Part shown: piece by piece, positions 1 to 12,729 of the stretch
Numbering within the stretch: the first letter of the stretch is position 1
Layout: the number at the start of each line of letters is the position of its first letter
DNA from: Hyparrhenia diplandra
Lineage: Eukaryota > Streptophyta > Magnoliopsida > Poales > Poaceae
DNA length: 64,000 nucleotides
Direction: 5' to 3'
NCBI GenBank assembly: GCA_015847255.1
Contig: JADLZK010009305.1
Location: forward strand, 62,001 to 126,000
Notes under the pieces: generated by a model
The model's input: only the letters and a program-made list of their open reading frames with translations
The model's database searches: none
What the model was told of the DNA's origin: nothing
Position numbers and translations under genes: made by a program

Positions 1-2390
1 TTAAGCATAATTAAACTTAGTATGACTTTGTCAATATTTACCTCCATGTATTGTTCTTTGGTCGATTCAAGTTTTTCCATTCCTCCTTATCGAGCCTCCT
101 TTTTTTCGTATGTCGCGGCGTACCACGTCTGGCGGCCTGGCGGCGTGCCTCGTACCACATGTCGACAAAAGCTTGAAACAGGGCATTTAGAGCCACTTCA
201 TCCGCCCTAGCCTCGAATCCCTCCTCGCACTTGAAGTATTTCTACACATAGAAGCAATGTGATAAGTCATTATTTCTAACATTAGAATTTGAAGCGATGT
301 ATTTGTACACTACGGTGCGACATAGACTTACCCAAAACTCTTTGATCACACGCCTTTGCCTTGTTACTATATTTCATGCCATCGTCATCATAGTTGTCAC
401 GAAATTCCACGTCTTTGGTGGAGCGGCGTGACGGGGATGCTCTTCTCCGTCAATTTTAATAAGGCGGGGTAGTGCTTCTTGACCGAGAATACCAAGAATG
501 CCATTGGGAAGGCGTCCTTTAACCGAAGTTCGCGATGAAATCATGCGCGGGGAGTAGTGGTACCACACGTACATCCCGAAATTTCTCTTCAAAGCTCGGT
601 AAATGCGTCCAAAACCCTTCATTCCAAGCTTTGATCAATTCATCAATCACAGGTTCTAAGAACACGCCCATTTTATTTCGGGTGGCAAAGGAATTATCAA
701 AGACAAAAGAATGTTCTTTGTTGAAAGCGGCCTTGGGAGATTGTGGGATAACGAATACAGGCCAACAAGTGTATGGGGCAGCCATCATTCCATAAGGATT
801 GAACCCATCTCGTTTTGCGGTGCAACACGCACATTACGAGCCTCCATAGCTTTGTCGGGATGAATATTGTTGAAATGGGTCCATGCTTCGGCATTGGATG
901 GGTGTACCATCTTATACGGATGGTAGCGACGCCCATCTTTGTGCCATGTCATCTGTTTCGCAGACTCCTCGGTCATGTACATCCGTTGTAACCTCAGTCC
1001 GAAGGAAAGGTACCGTAGGATTTTCACGGGGACCTTAAGTTGCCTCTTCTCACCGTCTTCACCAGGGTCTACCTCTATGAACCTTGAGGATTTACACTTT
1101 GGACAATGTGTATGATCTTTGTACTCTTTCCTAAATAAGACGCACCCGTTCTCACAAGTATGTATCTGCTCGTATGGCATCTTGAGTACCTTGAGGAGTT
1201 TCTCTGACTCGTACATGTTCTTTGGCAGCGCGTGACCTCGCGGAAGCAAGCCGCCAAAAATCGTCAACATGTCGGTGAAGCCGTCTCGACTCATATTACA
1301 TCGGGCCTTCAAGTCCATAAGGCGTGAAATGGCGTCTAGTTTGGAGACCTCACAATAGTCGTGAAGGGGTTTCTGTGCCGCCTCCAACATGGTGTAATAG
1401 GCCTTTGCGGTTTCTTCTGGCTCCTCCTCCCCCTCATCCCCAAGTCCTTGCTCAAAGTTTCCGGCATGAAAGTCATCTATCATGTCCCCTATCCCGGCAT
1501 CAGAAGCAAGATCATCGATGCGTTGCCTCACGACCTCGTCTCTCATACGCTCAGTTTCACCATGGAAGATCCATCGCCTATAGTTTTCCGTCCATCCATA
1601 CATGGGAAGATGTTTAGACATGTCCTCCTTACTTTGCCTTTTTTTATTCTCACATCTTTTGCATGGACACCAAACCTTACTCGCACCTCGAGCATTCTGA
1701 AAAGCTTTATCCATGAAAGCACTGCTCTTCCTAATCCATTCACGGTCATAATCTCCAAAACTCCTCCAGCCATTGTATATCCAGGCACGGTCATCCATTC
1801 TATATCATATGCGCGAGAATATAAGAATGCAGTGCATCTACACAAGGATCCTACCATCTAGTAGGTGAAGATAGGTCCTAATCCCACCCGAGGATGCGTA
1901 GATGAGGTCAGTTCCATGCCCCACTCCTATCCGAGACAGAATTTCGGCGACACCTCCCATTTGTTCTCCAAATACACGTCCCCCCCCAGGGAGGCGTGTA
2001 TTCAAGAACAACAGGGGAGATCTTTGAAACTCAAATCGACAGAGTGGAGCATGGAACCAACCTCATCTATGCATCCTCAGGCTGTCAAAAATGTGGACAA
2101 TTCGAAACAGATACGGTTATAGGTATGCGGGGATCGCATACTTCCAACCGTATCTCTTTTCGACGGGAGGACGCCTAGCGCGGAAGCGCGCGATCTAGCT
2201 ACGACCATGACACGGAAGGAGGGGTGATACCTAGGGTCGCGGTGGAGTCGGCGACGAAGAAGATCGGGGCGCCAAGGGACTCCGGTCGGCTCGGCAAGCA
2301 ACTCAACTCCGCTCAGAAGGGCTCCTCTCGCATAAAAAGAAACACACGGGATCGGTTCAAAATTTCAGTGAGAACCTCCCCACGGGGAGG
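1..2390 (-). mobile_element. CACTA-1 transposon, left part (transposase-bearing)
   Basis: This is the body of a class II CACTA (En/Spm) element read on the minus strand. It carries TNP2-type transposase remains, with 1865-2390 probably being the leader upstream of the transposase start. The element is interrupted at 2390 by an LTR retrotransposon and resumes at 14807, where the same 7-base sequence GGGGAGG recurs. Its right terminus, ending GGTAGTG, is at 17160. The left terminus is not in the window, so total length and target duplication cannot be determined. That the two segments belong to one element is inferred from the shared flank sequence. Confidence 0.8.
374..1798 (-). pseudogene. 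TNP2-type CACTA transposase, N-terminal half, frameshifted
   Basis: The longest intact stretch (1798 down to 785, 337 residues) starts MDDRAWIYNGW. It has the Cys-rich transposase-associated domain (VWCPCKRCEN, about residues 42-52) and then a zinc-finger-like block (CENGCVLF ... HCPKCKSSRF, about residues 217-244). Around 785-800 the frame shifts by one base, and the conserved TNP2 block continues with GFNPYGMM and CWPVFVIP, then NKMGVFLEP and DELIKAW (519-788). A third frame (374-622) carries YVWYHYS before similarity fades. This order is diagnostic of the Transposase_21/TNP2 family, which cuts and pastes CACTA elements in the nucleus. With two frameshifts and no C-terminal half recognised, the copy is very probably dead. 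Family assignment is confident; the exact 3' limit is not. Confidence 0.85.
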
Positions 2391-4525
2391 TGAAAGTGCA
2401 TCTAGCCCTTTAGTGGGTTTTGGTGAATTGAATGCCAACATAATTAAAGGTCCGATAAGTTTGCTAAGTGTTGAACAGGAAACTAAGTCTATTACATATA
2501 CTTGTGGATTGTGTAGTAACAAGTATATTCAAGGTTCAACAAGTAAGCAAACTTGATGGTATTCCACATAGTATGGAAGCAAAGCCAAATTGTGTATTGT
2601 TGTAGTGGAAGATGATGAAAACAATCTAGTCAAAGCAAAAGACAACAATACAAATGGAATCAATGAAATGGCTTATAAGTTGTGGAATATCATAGCATCA
2701 TGTGAAAGCAAGCATGTTTGGCAAAAGGCAAATGAGACAAGAGTTGATGATTTTGGATTGGTCTTTATAATGGCTTGTTTCCCATGAACAGAAGATTGAA
2801 ATAAGTGTTGGAGTGTCAAGCTAGAATGATAGGATATAAGGAACCGTGAATTGGCTTGACCATATTGATGTTGATCCATATATGTCTCTATGTGAGTCAA
2901 AGCGAAGCTTCATTGGTCTCAACATTCATATCTACAAGATGATCAAGCAAAGATCAAAGTGTTGAAGAAATGGTTATTCAATGGATGCTTAATGTGATGT
3001 GACTTGAATATGCCTTGATAAGGTGAAGATAGCAAGGAAAGAGCTTCGAGGTACTAAGCGAAGGTGAAGGGCAAGCGGTGGCTTGGGACCGAGGTACCAT
3101 GGCTAAGGTGAAGAAGAGAGTACTTGCATTTAGTCGAGGAACTAATCAAGCTATGATGAGTCATATTGTGTTAAGGATCAAATCATTAGTGGAAGTGACT
3201 TGAAGCTATTGAGTTGAACTCATATTTGTGGAAATGGTTCAAGTCACATGCTCAAGGTATATTTGCTCTAAGAGATGAGACAAAGATGATAGAGGATGAT
3301 GTACAGGTTGATGGAACCTCTCAAGTGCAATGGATGGCAACCTGGACTCATGGAGGTTTAAATTCATTTATATTTTGAATCTTGAGTTTAGGACATGCCG
3401 TACTATAAAGAGGGATCCTAGAACCCTTGGCTACATGTGAACTAAATGCTCAAACCTCGCTCGGCCAAAAAACATCACTCCAAGCCAAAACGACCATCCA
3501 AACCTCGGTTTTACACTTTCTTTGTTACGGCGGGCGGCGGTGCCGTGTGCAGTAGGGTAGGTGCCGCTTGTGCTTGCAAGCAGTGCAGCGCATAAGTGAG
3601 GCAAAGTGCCGCACTTAATCCGACCGTTGGGGCCCGTGGGGTATAAATACCTATTCTACCCCTCCCACAACGGTTACACTGCTCGAACCTTCTTCTTCCT
3701 CGTGAAAAACAGCCAGGACCTCACCTCTTGCTCTCTCTCACTCCTCCATTGTTGCTCCTCCACTCCCCAAGCTAAGATTTCAATTCCACCATCAAATCTT
3801 GAGGGAAAAGGCAGCAAACTTCGATTGGAGACCGGATCTACTACTTCCCCATCTTGAAAGAGCATTTGGTTCACGTTTGGCCGGTGTGCTAGGGTTCTTT
3901 ACTCTTGGAGCTTGCTCCTAGCCGGCTAGGCATCGCCCTTGAGCTGCCAACTTCGTGTGGCAGCCTTGGGAGGTTTGTAACCTCACTCAAAATCAAGAAA
4001 ATCACCCCTCATCTCAAGGGTTCACTCCCTTGACTTGAGAACGAGGGAAGGGACAGCTTGTGTGGCGAATCCCAATCCTTTTGTGGATACCTCAACAACG
4101 TGGACATAACCCGACCTTTGTGGCGACGGTGAACCACGGGAAAAATCCTTGTCTCACGTGTGCTTTTTACATTCTTGCATATATATTCTTGTGAGCTAGG
4201 GTTTGTCCCGATCTACTTTGTTGTTGAGTTCCTAGCACTTTCTATTGGATATATGTGATATATTTGTGTGCAGGAACCTGGAAAATTCACCCGATCTAAG
4301 TTTCATTGCTTAGATTTCAAACTGCAGTTTGTGTTTGTGCGCGCAGCCGAGGCAGATTGCGGTGTGAAGGCGGCGGTTGCGCGATCGAGGCAAAGGTGCA
4401 GCGGAGGCGAGCGGTGCCGCGATTTTCTCAAAACCGCTTGAGTTGAGTTTTTACAGGTGATTTTAAGATACAGGCCTATTCACCCCCCCCCTCTAGGCCT
4501 CCTAGGCGACATCAAGGTCCTTACA
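2391..4525 (+). repeat. 5' LTR of the TR-GAG element
   Basis: This roughly 2.1-kb repeat begins TGAAAGTGCATCTAGCCC and ends near CCTTACA just before the primer-binding site. It matches 12730-14806 closely along almost its whole length. Divergence is concentrated in two GC-rich patches (about 3515-3610 and 4340-4430), where the copies differ by rearrangement and deletion. A TATA box at 3641 marks the likely promoter. The region just upstream of it is rich in GCGGCA/TGCCGC half-palindromes. Confidence 0.9.
3641..3650 (+). promoter_or_regulatory. TATA box of the TR-GAG 5' LTR
   Basis: GTATAAATAC lies in the 5' LTR and is exactly conserved at 13981-13990 in the 3' LTR. It sits directly downstream of the GC-rich palindrome cluster at about 3515-3610, as expected for a U3 core promoter. 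The transcription start is probably about 30 bases downstream (inference). Confidence 0.7.
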
Positions 4526-4527
4526 AG

Positions 4528-4540
4528 TGGTATCGAGCTA
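4528..4540 (+). other. Primer-binding site
   Basis: TGGTATCGAGCTAG follows the 5' LTR by a few bases and resembles the complement of the initiator methionine tRNA 3' end (TGGTATCAGAGC). It lacks the A and G after TGGTATC, so priming may be weakened. It fixes the plus-strand orientation of the element. Confidence 0.7.
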
Positions 4541-4578
4541 GGCTCTCAATTTCGGGGCTTAACCGCCTTGAGAGAAAG

Positions 4579-6684
4579 ATGTCGACAAGTGAGGAGGTAT
4601 CTCTAGAACTTTTACTTTTCGATGGCTCAAACTATGCATTTTGGTCTGCTACTGTGCTTGATATTTTTAGGGCCATGGGTCCTCATACCTCATATAGAGC
4701 AGATTGTTGATGTGAGCATTTCACCTCCTAGTGATGATTTAAAATATCTATCTAGAGAGGAAGTGAAATGCTTACAATACAATGCTCAAGCTGCTAACAT
4801 TTTATTTAGTGCTTTGAGTGAAGATGTATTAGATGCCGTCATTTTTGGAGATGGTGAACCGCTTGATGATGCTCATCTCATTTGGACCGCACTCAAAGAA
4901 AGATATGACAAGTCCAAATGTGATGAGAGCAACCTCCCATTTGAGGAACCACTTGAGGAGTGCTCAACTTCACCAACATACGATGAGCCTCAAGTGATTC
5001 TTCCAAAAGGCATAATTGATCATGCCACATCCACTTCCTCACGAACACATGACTTAATGGATGGTAATGAAATGGTTGGTGAGAATAATATTTTTACATG
5101 TGGTACTTCTACTTCCTCTAGTTCTTGTGAGACTAACATTTTGAAGGAAGAAGAAGCTTGTGATCGGTGGAGGCCAAATGATGAATCCACCTCACCTAGA
5201 GGCACAACTCTCTATGTCACATCTCATATGTGTCTCATGACAAAAGGTGAGAAGGTAAAATCAAAAGCCAAGCCCTCTCCACCTCCTAGTGACATCTCTA
5301 GTAGTGATCTTAGTGAAAGCTCTAGTGATGGTGATCTAGTGATGATGAAGAGTATGCTAGACTCATCAAGAACCTAGATCCTAAAACTAGAGTCTTTCTT
5401 TCTCAACTAATGGTGGATTTAGAGAGTACCCAAGCTGAGTTAGCAACTAGAGATGAACAACTTGACAAGCTTGAAAGGTTGTATGTTGCTAATAAGGAAG
5501 CTCTTGCATTAAAGAGAAGTGAGGTGGAGTCCTTGCACAAGGCTTTGGCCGAAGAGCAAAGAGAACATGTTCTCACAACGAAGGCTAATATTGCACTCAA
5601 TGACAAGTATTGTGTCTTAGTTGAAAAGCACAAGGAGATTGAGTTGCAATATAGTCATCTTAGGGAGATCACCTCACAGCCCTCTAATGCAAAGGATATC
5701 TCTACTCCCTCCACTAGCCAAGGTTGTGGAAAATACTTTAATCTTGATTTGAATGTTTATGCCACTAACCTTGTTGATATGGAAGCTATGAGAAAGGAGA
5801 TTGCTAGGCTCAATGAGATGATCAAAGGTGAGCTTGGACACACAAAGGAAGACAAGAAAATGGTCAATGACTCTCAAAGTGTGCAGTTTGAGAGGAAGGA
5901 ACAGATTGGTACAGTTCAGCCTGCACAGACCGCGGCAGTGCCGCACCCCAAGAGCGGTAGTGCCGCGCCCCGCAAAAATGGGAAGGCTACCAATCTGTTT
6001 CCTGATCAAACTAAGCTCATAACAGGGATGCCCAGTGATGATCGCAAAGCTTCCAAGACAATCAAGATGCAACATCAACTAAAGGAGACTCACATCACTT
6101 ACTTCAAGTGCAAGAAAGAGGGTCACTATGTTAAAGATTGCATCTTGAGGAAAGATAGGAGGGGCATGAGCAAGATCCAAAAGAGGAAGAAGTTGGCTCA
6201 TGTCAAGTACTCCAACATGGAACACGATGCCTCTATGTGTTCCACCAAGGTTGATGACCAAGTCACACTTCCAAAGAGCAAGACAAGAAATAACAAGAGG
6301 AAGTGCTATGGATGCAATGAGAAGGGTCATGAGATTGCATCATGTCCTAACAAGAAAAGTGAAGGCTTGTCATCATCAAGAGAGAAGTTCATCTACAAGG
6401 TAGCAAGCAAAATGCAAAAAGAGAAGGCTAACAAGAACAAGAGCCGCCTGTGCTACTCATGTAGAGGAAAGGGACATTTAAGTAAGGATTGTCCCATGGG
6501 TAACACTCCTAAGCTCAACTTGTCAATTAATTCAAATATGCTTAGGATGCCCAAAAATGACACTTGTGCTAGAGAGGTGATTGGTTCACCATGTGCTAGC
6601 ACAATGGCCATTTGGGTGTCTAAGTCTCTTGTGACTAACCTTTATGGACCCAACTTAGTTTGGGTGCCACCAAGTGGTGCTTGA
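4579..6684 (+). pseudogene. Sirevirus-like gag with three zinc knuckles, two frameshifts
   Basis: Gag is the structural protein that packages retrotransposon RNA into cytoplasmic particles. The natural start is the ATG at 4579 (MSTSEEVSLELLLFDGSNY), matching the usual FDGxNYxFW opening of copia Gag. The frame shifts by one around 4680, continues to 5377, and shifts again near 5335; the third segment runs to the stop at 6684. A coiled-coil-like acidic stretch (about 5400-5660) precedes three CCHC knuckles: CKKEGHYVKDC near 6110, CYGCNEKGHEIASC near 6305 and CYSCRGKGHLSKDC near 6450. About 700 residues would be encoded if the frame were continuous. No protease follows. Long, Cys-rich Gags are typical of Sireviruses. 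As written it cannot give full-length Gag. Confidence 0.85.
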
Positions 6685-9600
6685 TGAGTGTTGTAGGTAC
6701 TTGGAGGGGATATGAAGCTTCGGGGTGCTTGAGCAAGCTAATTGAAAATATTCACTCAAGCTATCAATCATTTCACATTATATTCTTATATGGTTGACCC
6801 GAAGATGAATCAATGGAAATATCTCAAACTTCATATTCACCTCGGTAACTAGTACCTAACCCTTCTTAGCTAGCCATTTGACTTGTGTAGTCTCTAGTAG
6901 TTCACAAATATATGTGTGTTTGAGAATTATTAGGAGTGGCTAGAGTGCTTTAAGTTTAAATGAATCATTTGCCATATGATGCTTTTAATGGCTCTCTAGT
7001 AGAGCAAGGTCTTATCCATGTTGTAGGTATTGAAGAACCACCTTGAGTTGCTGATTGGTCCTCTGTGCGCAGTCTGTATTGATCTGGTCATAACTCCATC
7101 TTGGGAAGTGCAAATGACAATCCGTTTGTTGGGTTTGAAGGTTAACTTGATGAGCTTTCATGCCATGTGCAGCATGTACCAAGGAATATTTTAGATTGAT
7201 ACAGTTTTACACTTGAAGTTGAGTATCTGACAGACTGCAAACATTCTGACTAGTCTATACTAAAACTGGTGTGCAGCCATAATCGAGTTTGCAAACAGAT
7301 CAGCACTGGTGGCATTGGAAACTAGAACTCATAAGCTTTCCAACAAGTGCTCATTGACCTTCATAGCCTTTGGGAATCAAAAGTTATGAATGGTTCTTCC
7401 TTTGCTCGATTTTCACTGAAGTGGTCTGTTTTTCAGTGAAGTGGTCCCTTTTTAGTGAATTGATCAAATCTTGATAATGGTGGTGAGTTGACACTTAAGG
7501 AAGCTTAAATGGTTGAGATGATCTCACCAAATGAAGTGGAGGATCCTCAAGTTGCTGCTGCACCAAATTCCGCTGACAACTCTGATGTAGTGTAGCTGCA
7601 GACCTCTGTTGCAACACTGCAGAGCAGCATGCCGCACCTATGCGAGACAGCAATCACTGATTCCTCTCCGATTCAAGGACAAAGCCTACAACTTTCATAT
7701 GAGCAAAGTGAATAGTATCATCTCATTCATTACATTCAAGAAGGGTGGTAACATCTAAATCTCAAGTGCAAGTTATTTTTAAATTTTACTCCTTTGTGTC
7801 TTGTGTAGCCACTTAGGTAAATGAAGCACTTGAGGATTTTCTTTGGTGGTTGTTCATGAATGAAAAGTATGATTGGAATTGAATGGTTCATCTTCATGAA
7901 GCAACATAGACGACTTGAGCTTCCTCGGTGGACTTCAAATCAAGAATCTCAAGTTGTAGAAAGTTGTTTTTCATTCATGCATACTATGAGTTGGTTTGAA
8001 GGATTTGGAGTCTTGGTTTTCACATTGAAGAATACAAGTAAATTTCAAGAAGGCCAAGAATGAAGAATCATGCTCAAGTAAAGTAAAGACATTGATCACT
8101 CACAACTCAAGATCTTTCTACTTGATGGAATCTTGTCATATGGTAGATTGCCAAATTCTCATTTTCATATTATGGGCATCTACATAGTACAAATGGTTGT
8201 GAGTATCTCTTGGCATGCATATTTCATTTCTGTTATTCTATTGCTGCCATGACCTAGACATAGAGTGAAAATCCCAAGTTCTTAAATGAATAAAGTGCTA
8301 TGTGAGAAATTCAAATACTTAGAGCACTTATCAAAAGAGAATTTACTCTATGGCTAGAGTTGTGAGACTAATCTTTTCTCTAAATGATTTATGTAGTCTC
8401 ACTATATGAGAATGTGTTTCTCAAATGGAGTGTGCTATCATATGAAGGTCATCTATCCAAAACGATGTGATGTATTTTCTCTCTAGTAAATTTAGAAGTT
8501 GATTTGTCTATGTTAGCCACTCACCATAATATGGCTTAAATCTTCCCTTTGGACTTAATAGACCAATCATGCATATTCACATGTCCATTCCACTCAAAAA
8601 GAATATGCATGAGCCTTTAAGGGAGATTTAGTCCATGTTATGAGGTTTCTCTATTTAGTGACCCACTTGCCTTCCACAGATACAAAGGGTTGCTAAGTGA
8701 GAAACTAGTGCTTGTGTTACTAATAACTTCTTGTGTTTGAGCGTATCCACAGAGAAGTATCAAAAGGAGGTTATGCTGCAATTGGGTAAACCATAAGCTT
8801 AAAGGTTACTCTTCACCTAGAGAAAGATGAGTTTTGCTAGAGGACAAAGAAATCAAAATCTGAGATTAGGCAAACTCAAGTTTGAGATTGAGATTGGATG
8901 AGCTATATTGGAGGAATTCACAAGATAATAAGAATTGATGAGAGGACTGAATGGAAATAATATCTTGTGAGTATTTTCAACCAATTTCATCTCCGGACTG
9001 AACAAGAAGAAGAGAAATGAAGTGAATCATCAAATCTGTCCAGAAATTGAAAAACTGAGTTGGCTACCCTCAAGCATGAATTTGGAAGATCAAACACTGA
9101 TGATTTGACCTGAAACTTTGTGAGCATGCTACACATATCTTTTACTTGTTGCTGAACAATTGGCATGAAAATCGGTTCAGAAGAAAATTAGTTTTGAGTT
9201 GGTTTCTGTCAGCTTCAACAGTGCAGTTTCAGACTTGAACACTTTTGGTAGAACAATGCTTTGACTGACCAAATGGAGTTCAAATGAGCTAAAATTTATA
9301 CAGCAGTTAGAGAACTCATAGATGAAGGTCTCTACCAAATTTCATGCATAGTGGACATGTATTCTAGGAGATATGGATTTTTCTCCAAGAAAGACATAAT
9401 CTGAAACTTACTGCATTTCAGACTTTAGCAGTTGGTAGAGAGATTGATTTGACTGATCAAATGAAGTCCAAATGAGCTAAAATTTTGACATCAGTTAGAG
9501 GACTCATATATGATGATCTCTACCAAATTTCATGCATATTGATCTAGTAGTCTGAGAGATATGTATGTTTCTCTAAGGATGACAGAATCTGAAATTTTGG

Positions 9601-12157
9601 CTGAATGGAATTGGAATGAATTGTGGCAACAAGATTCAGTTGGCTCTCTAGTTGGCCATGAAAGATTCATTACAATTATGAAGCTTTAGGTTGATCAAAA
9701 AGAGTTTCTATGAAAGTAAAAATATCAAGTTGACTTGACTGGACAAGTAAGCGCTGCAGTGCCGCACCCCATTTTGCAGTGCCGCGCTCCACCTGTGTAG
9801 TCGGGCATGGATGTAGGGGAGGCCCCTAAACATGGATTCAAATTGGTCATGAAGATACATTAAAAATTGAGAAGCATCAGTTTGATCTAAAGGAGATTCA
9901 ATGGAAGAAAATAACTCACACAAGGATGCGAACGAAGTTGCAATCGGAGTACAAAAGCAGTAGCAAGTAATTGTAACTAGTTGGAATAAGAAGTAATCAG
10001 CTGAAGATTCTCGAGAGAGCAGATCAAATCAGTTCAAACTAGTTGAAATTAGTTGTTTTCAGCAGTTACATGTAGCAGTAATGAGGTACAATCAATTGGT
10101 ACATGCTGAAATCAATTAAGGGCAAGCGAAATCAATTTGAAACTATTGGATTACAAGCAACTTGAAGAAGTCTGAAATCAATTGATGTATAGTGCAAAAC
10201 TCTCCCTTGATCACAAATTGTTAATATGCACAAGTGGACTTTGTGTACTCTTGTATGCAGAAATTTAGGGGGAGCTTAGCCTAAATCTTGTGTGATTATT
10301 GATTTTTTCTAAGGATATGATGTGCAGTCCAACACATGTGCAAAAGGAGGATGGATAGTTCTGTGGAATCTCTAGGTGTCTCACAGTTATTCTTGGAGGT
10401 CTCGGTCTTTATAAACCAAGTGCTCCCAGTTTAAATGTTGAATGCCCCAATCCTCAAGTGGAACAAGATTTGGATGAGTTGGAGAAAATAATTGAAGAGT
10501 GGACTTTCATTGCTATTTCTCCTCTCTAGAGCTCATCAAGTGCACATGATCCATCCCTTTGATCACCCAGGATCTGGTCTACAAAGAGTGGTAACTCCTA
10601 GTTCATATTTTGCAAAGTTCATGAATTTTACCTTTTGTTCTCTATGTGGGCTGCTTTAGGTAAAGAAAGAACTAGGAATCTAATATATGGAGCTTGGATG
10701 ATCGTGAGTGCTCTAATTCACCATATTTCATCAAGTGAGAACTATGGCTATCCAAATCATTTAAAATCTCACTCATAATGGTCATATCAATGTGGTGACC
10801 TATCTACCTTGGTGGTGGTATGTACTCTTGGCATAATTTCAATTATTGCAAATTTATTATGCCTTGACCAAGATATAGGATGAACTCCTCTAGACTCTTA
10901 AACCGATTCAAGTGCATTTCACAAGTAATTCAATTACTTGATGCACATATTGAGGGGGGAGCCCATCCTATGCCTTGTGTCTTTTGAGACTAACCTTTTC
11001 TTCTAGTGATTTGTGTAGTCTCATGGTGAGAATGAGTTTCTCCTGGGTATGCTACCTTAATTCAATCCAAATTGGTGATACTATGAGATATGAGCATACA
11101 TTCCAATTGGCATCAACTTGTGAAGATATTTTCAATAGAACAACGCTTGAACTTGTTGATTCTTGGGCTTGCCATTGGTTGGTATGGATAGCTCTCGAAA
11201 TAAGCTTTCTAGAAAGTCCAAGATCACTGAAATCAGAGTTCGGAGTGAAGAGTTATGGCATTTTGGTGAGGTGACCTATGTTGTTTCTGTGAGCTGCGGC
11301 AGTGCCGCACACCAGGGCGGCTAGTGCCGCACCTGGACAGGTCATGACAGCTGGTTTTTGAACTCTAATGACTAGTTTTGGTTGTGGGTGTATATATACT
11401 CATCCTATGCCCCCCAGGCTATCTATTGACAACCAAAACATTGCAAACCTTCCATAAAGCCATATGAAGACTCTTTCAAGTGATGTCAAAAATATGAAGA
11501 TCGTATTTCAATTGGTATTCATGGACAATCTTTCAATCTGGTATATCAAGGAATATGTCTTCAGCTAGTATCTCAATATGACAACAAGAGTTAGCAATGG
11601 AATTTTAATTGAGATCAAGCACAAGTTTGGGTTATCTCCTTGAAGATGATGATGGTGAGAGATGGGCACAAATGAAACTCTTGCATAAAGAAGTACTTGT
11701 CCCATCAAAGCACTAAATCTAAGTATTGAAATCATCTTCATGGTGGAGATTGTGAGGCTTAGAACAAAGGTATATCGCTCCATGAACTCTTGTATTACCT
11801 TTGTGCATCTAGGCCCTTACATGCTAGTGTGTGCATGTGTATGCAATATTTTCAGTCACACCATGAGTTTGCTCTTGTGGTGACGATTAGAGATTTATTT
11901 AGATATTTGGTTCATACATCTTGTGGTGATGTCATGAGTTTGTCTCATGATGAATGTCATCTTAGTGAGGTATGAGCTAAATATACTAACTTCTCAAGAA
12001 TCTTGGCTTAAAGTGTTGCATACTTTGTTTGGTAGAAAAGTTAGGAGAGAAATCTTATATGCTGAACCTTGCTCTACTCTTGCTCTCACTTGTCTACCAT
12101 CATATTTCTTCCTTTTGGTGGAGAGATCCTTTTTCGAGATTAATGCCAAAGGGGGAG

Positions 12158-12455
12158 AAATATTAAAGTGAGATTGATATGTGGTTTTAAAGGGGTAAAG
12201 GAGAGGCATGTAAGATTTTTCAAAATTTGTGTGGTATGTGCAAGGATGATTGTTTAAAATTAATGCTCTTTAAGGACCATTTATGCTAGTGTGTGACATT
12301 CATGTTAAATATTAAAGTGAGATTGATATGTGGTTTTAAAGGGGTAAAGGAGAGGCATGTAAGATTTTTCAAAATTTGTGTGGTATGTGCCAGGATGATT
12401 GTTTAAAATTAATGCTCTTTAAGGACCATTTATGCTAGTGTGTGACATTCATGCC
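12158..12455 (+). repeat. 149-bp tandem duplication, two copies
   Basis: The segment starting AAATATTAAAGTGAG at 12158 is repeated from 12307 with essentially one substitution (GTGCAAGG against GTGCCAGG) until GACATTCATG. The first copy abuts an internal polypurine tract (CCAAAGGGGGAGAAA, 12146-12160). The near identity points to a recent duplication. Confidence 0.9.
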
Positions 12456-12715
12456 TTGTATGGTGGATTGTTTATCTCTTGAGTGCATGAACTATCATGA
12501 GCATCACGGTTATCATGTAACACCTTGCACCCCACGGATGCTATAATATAGGAGAGCTCCCACACCTCATCCTAAATATGTGTATTTGGCATTTGAGGCC
12601 AAAAGTTGAATTCCTTCAATGCACACATTTAGGGGGAGCTCACTATATCATAGGATTCAAAATCTTAATGCTTATCAATCTCATGTAAGCTTTAATTGTG
12701 TTGTCATCAATCACC

Positions 12716-12729
12716 AAAAAGGGGGAGAT
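12716..12729 (+). other. Polypurine tract
   Basis: CAAAAAGGGGGAGAT lies immediately before the TGAAAG start of the 3' LTR. It is the plus-strand primer for reverse transcription and closely matches the GGGGGAGATTG signature of Sireviruses. Confidence 0.85.

Larger units (their letters stand above)
6685..12729 (+). other. Non-coding internal region of the TR-GAG element
   Basis: Six kilobases occupy the place where pol would lie, yet no open frame reaches 100 residues and no retroviral enzyme motif is visible on either strand. What can be seen: polypurine-like AGGGGGAG tracts near 10267, 10953, 12150, 12629 and 12719; paired GCGGCA/TGCCGC palindromes near 9755, 9780, 11296 and 11317; a degenerate direct repeat of about 180 bp (around 9260-9365 and 9440-9545, sharing CAAATGAGCTAAAATTT); and a 149-bp tandem duplication at 12158. 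Much of it reads as unconstrained AT-rich sequence. Confidence 0.75.
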
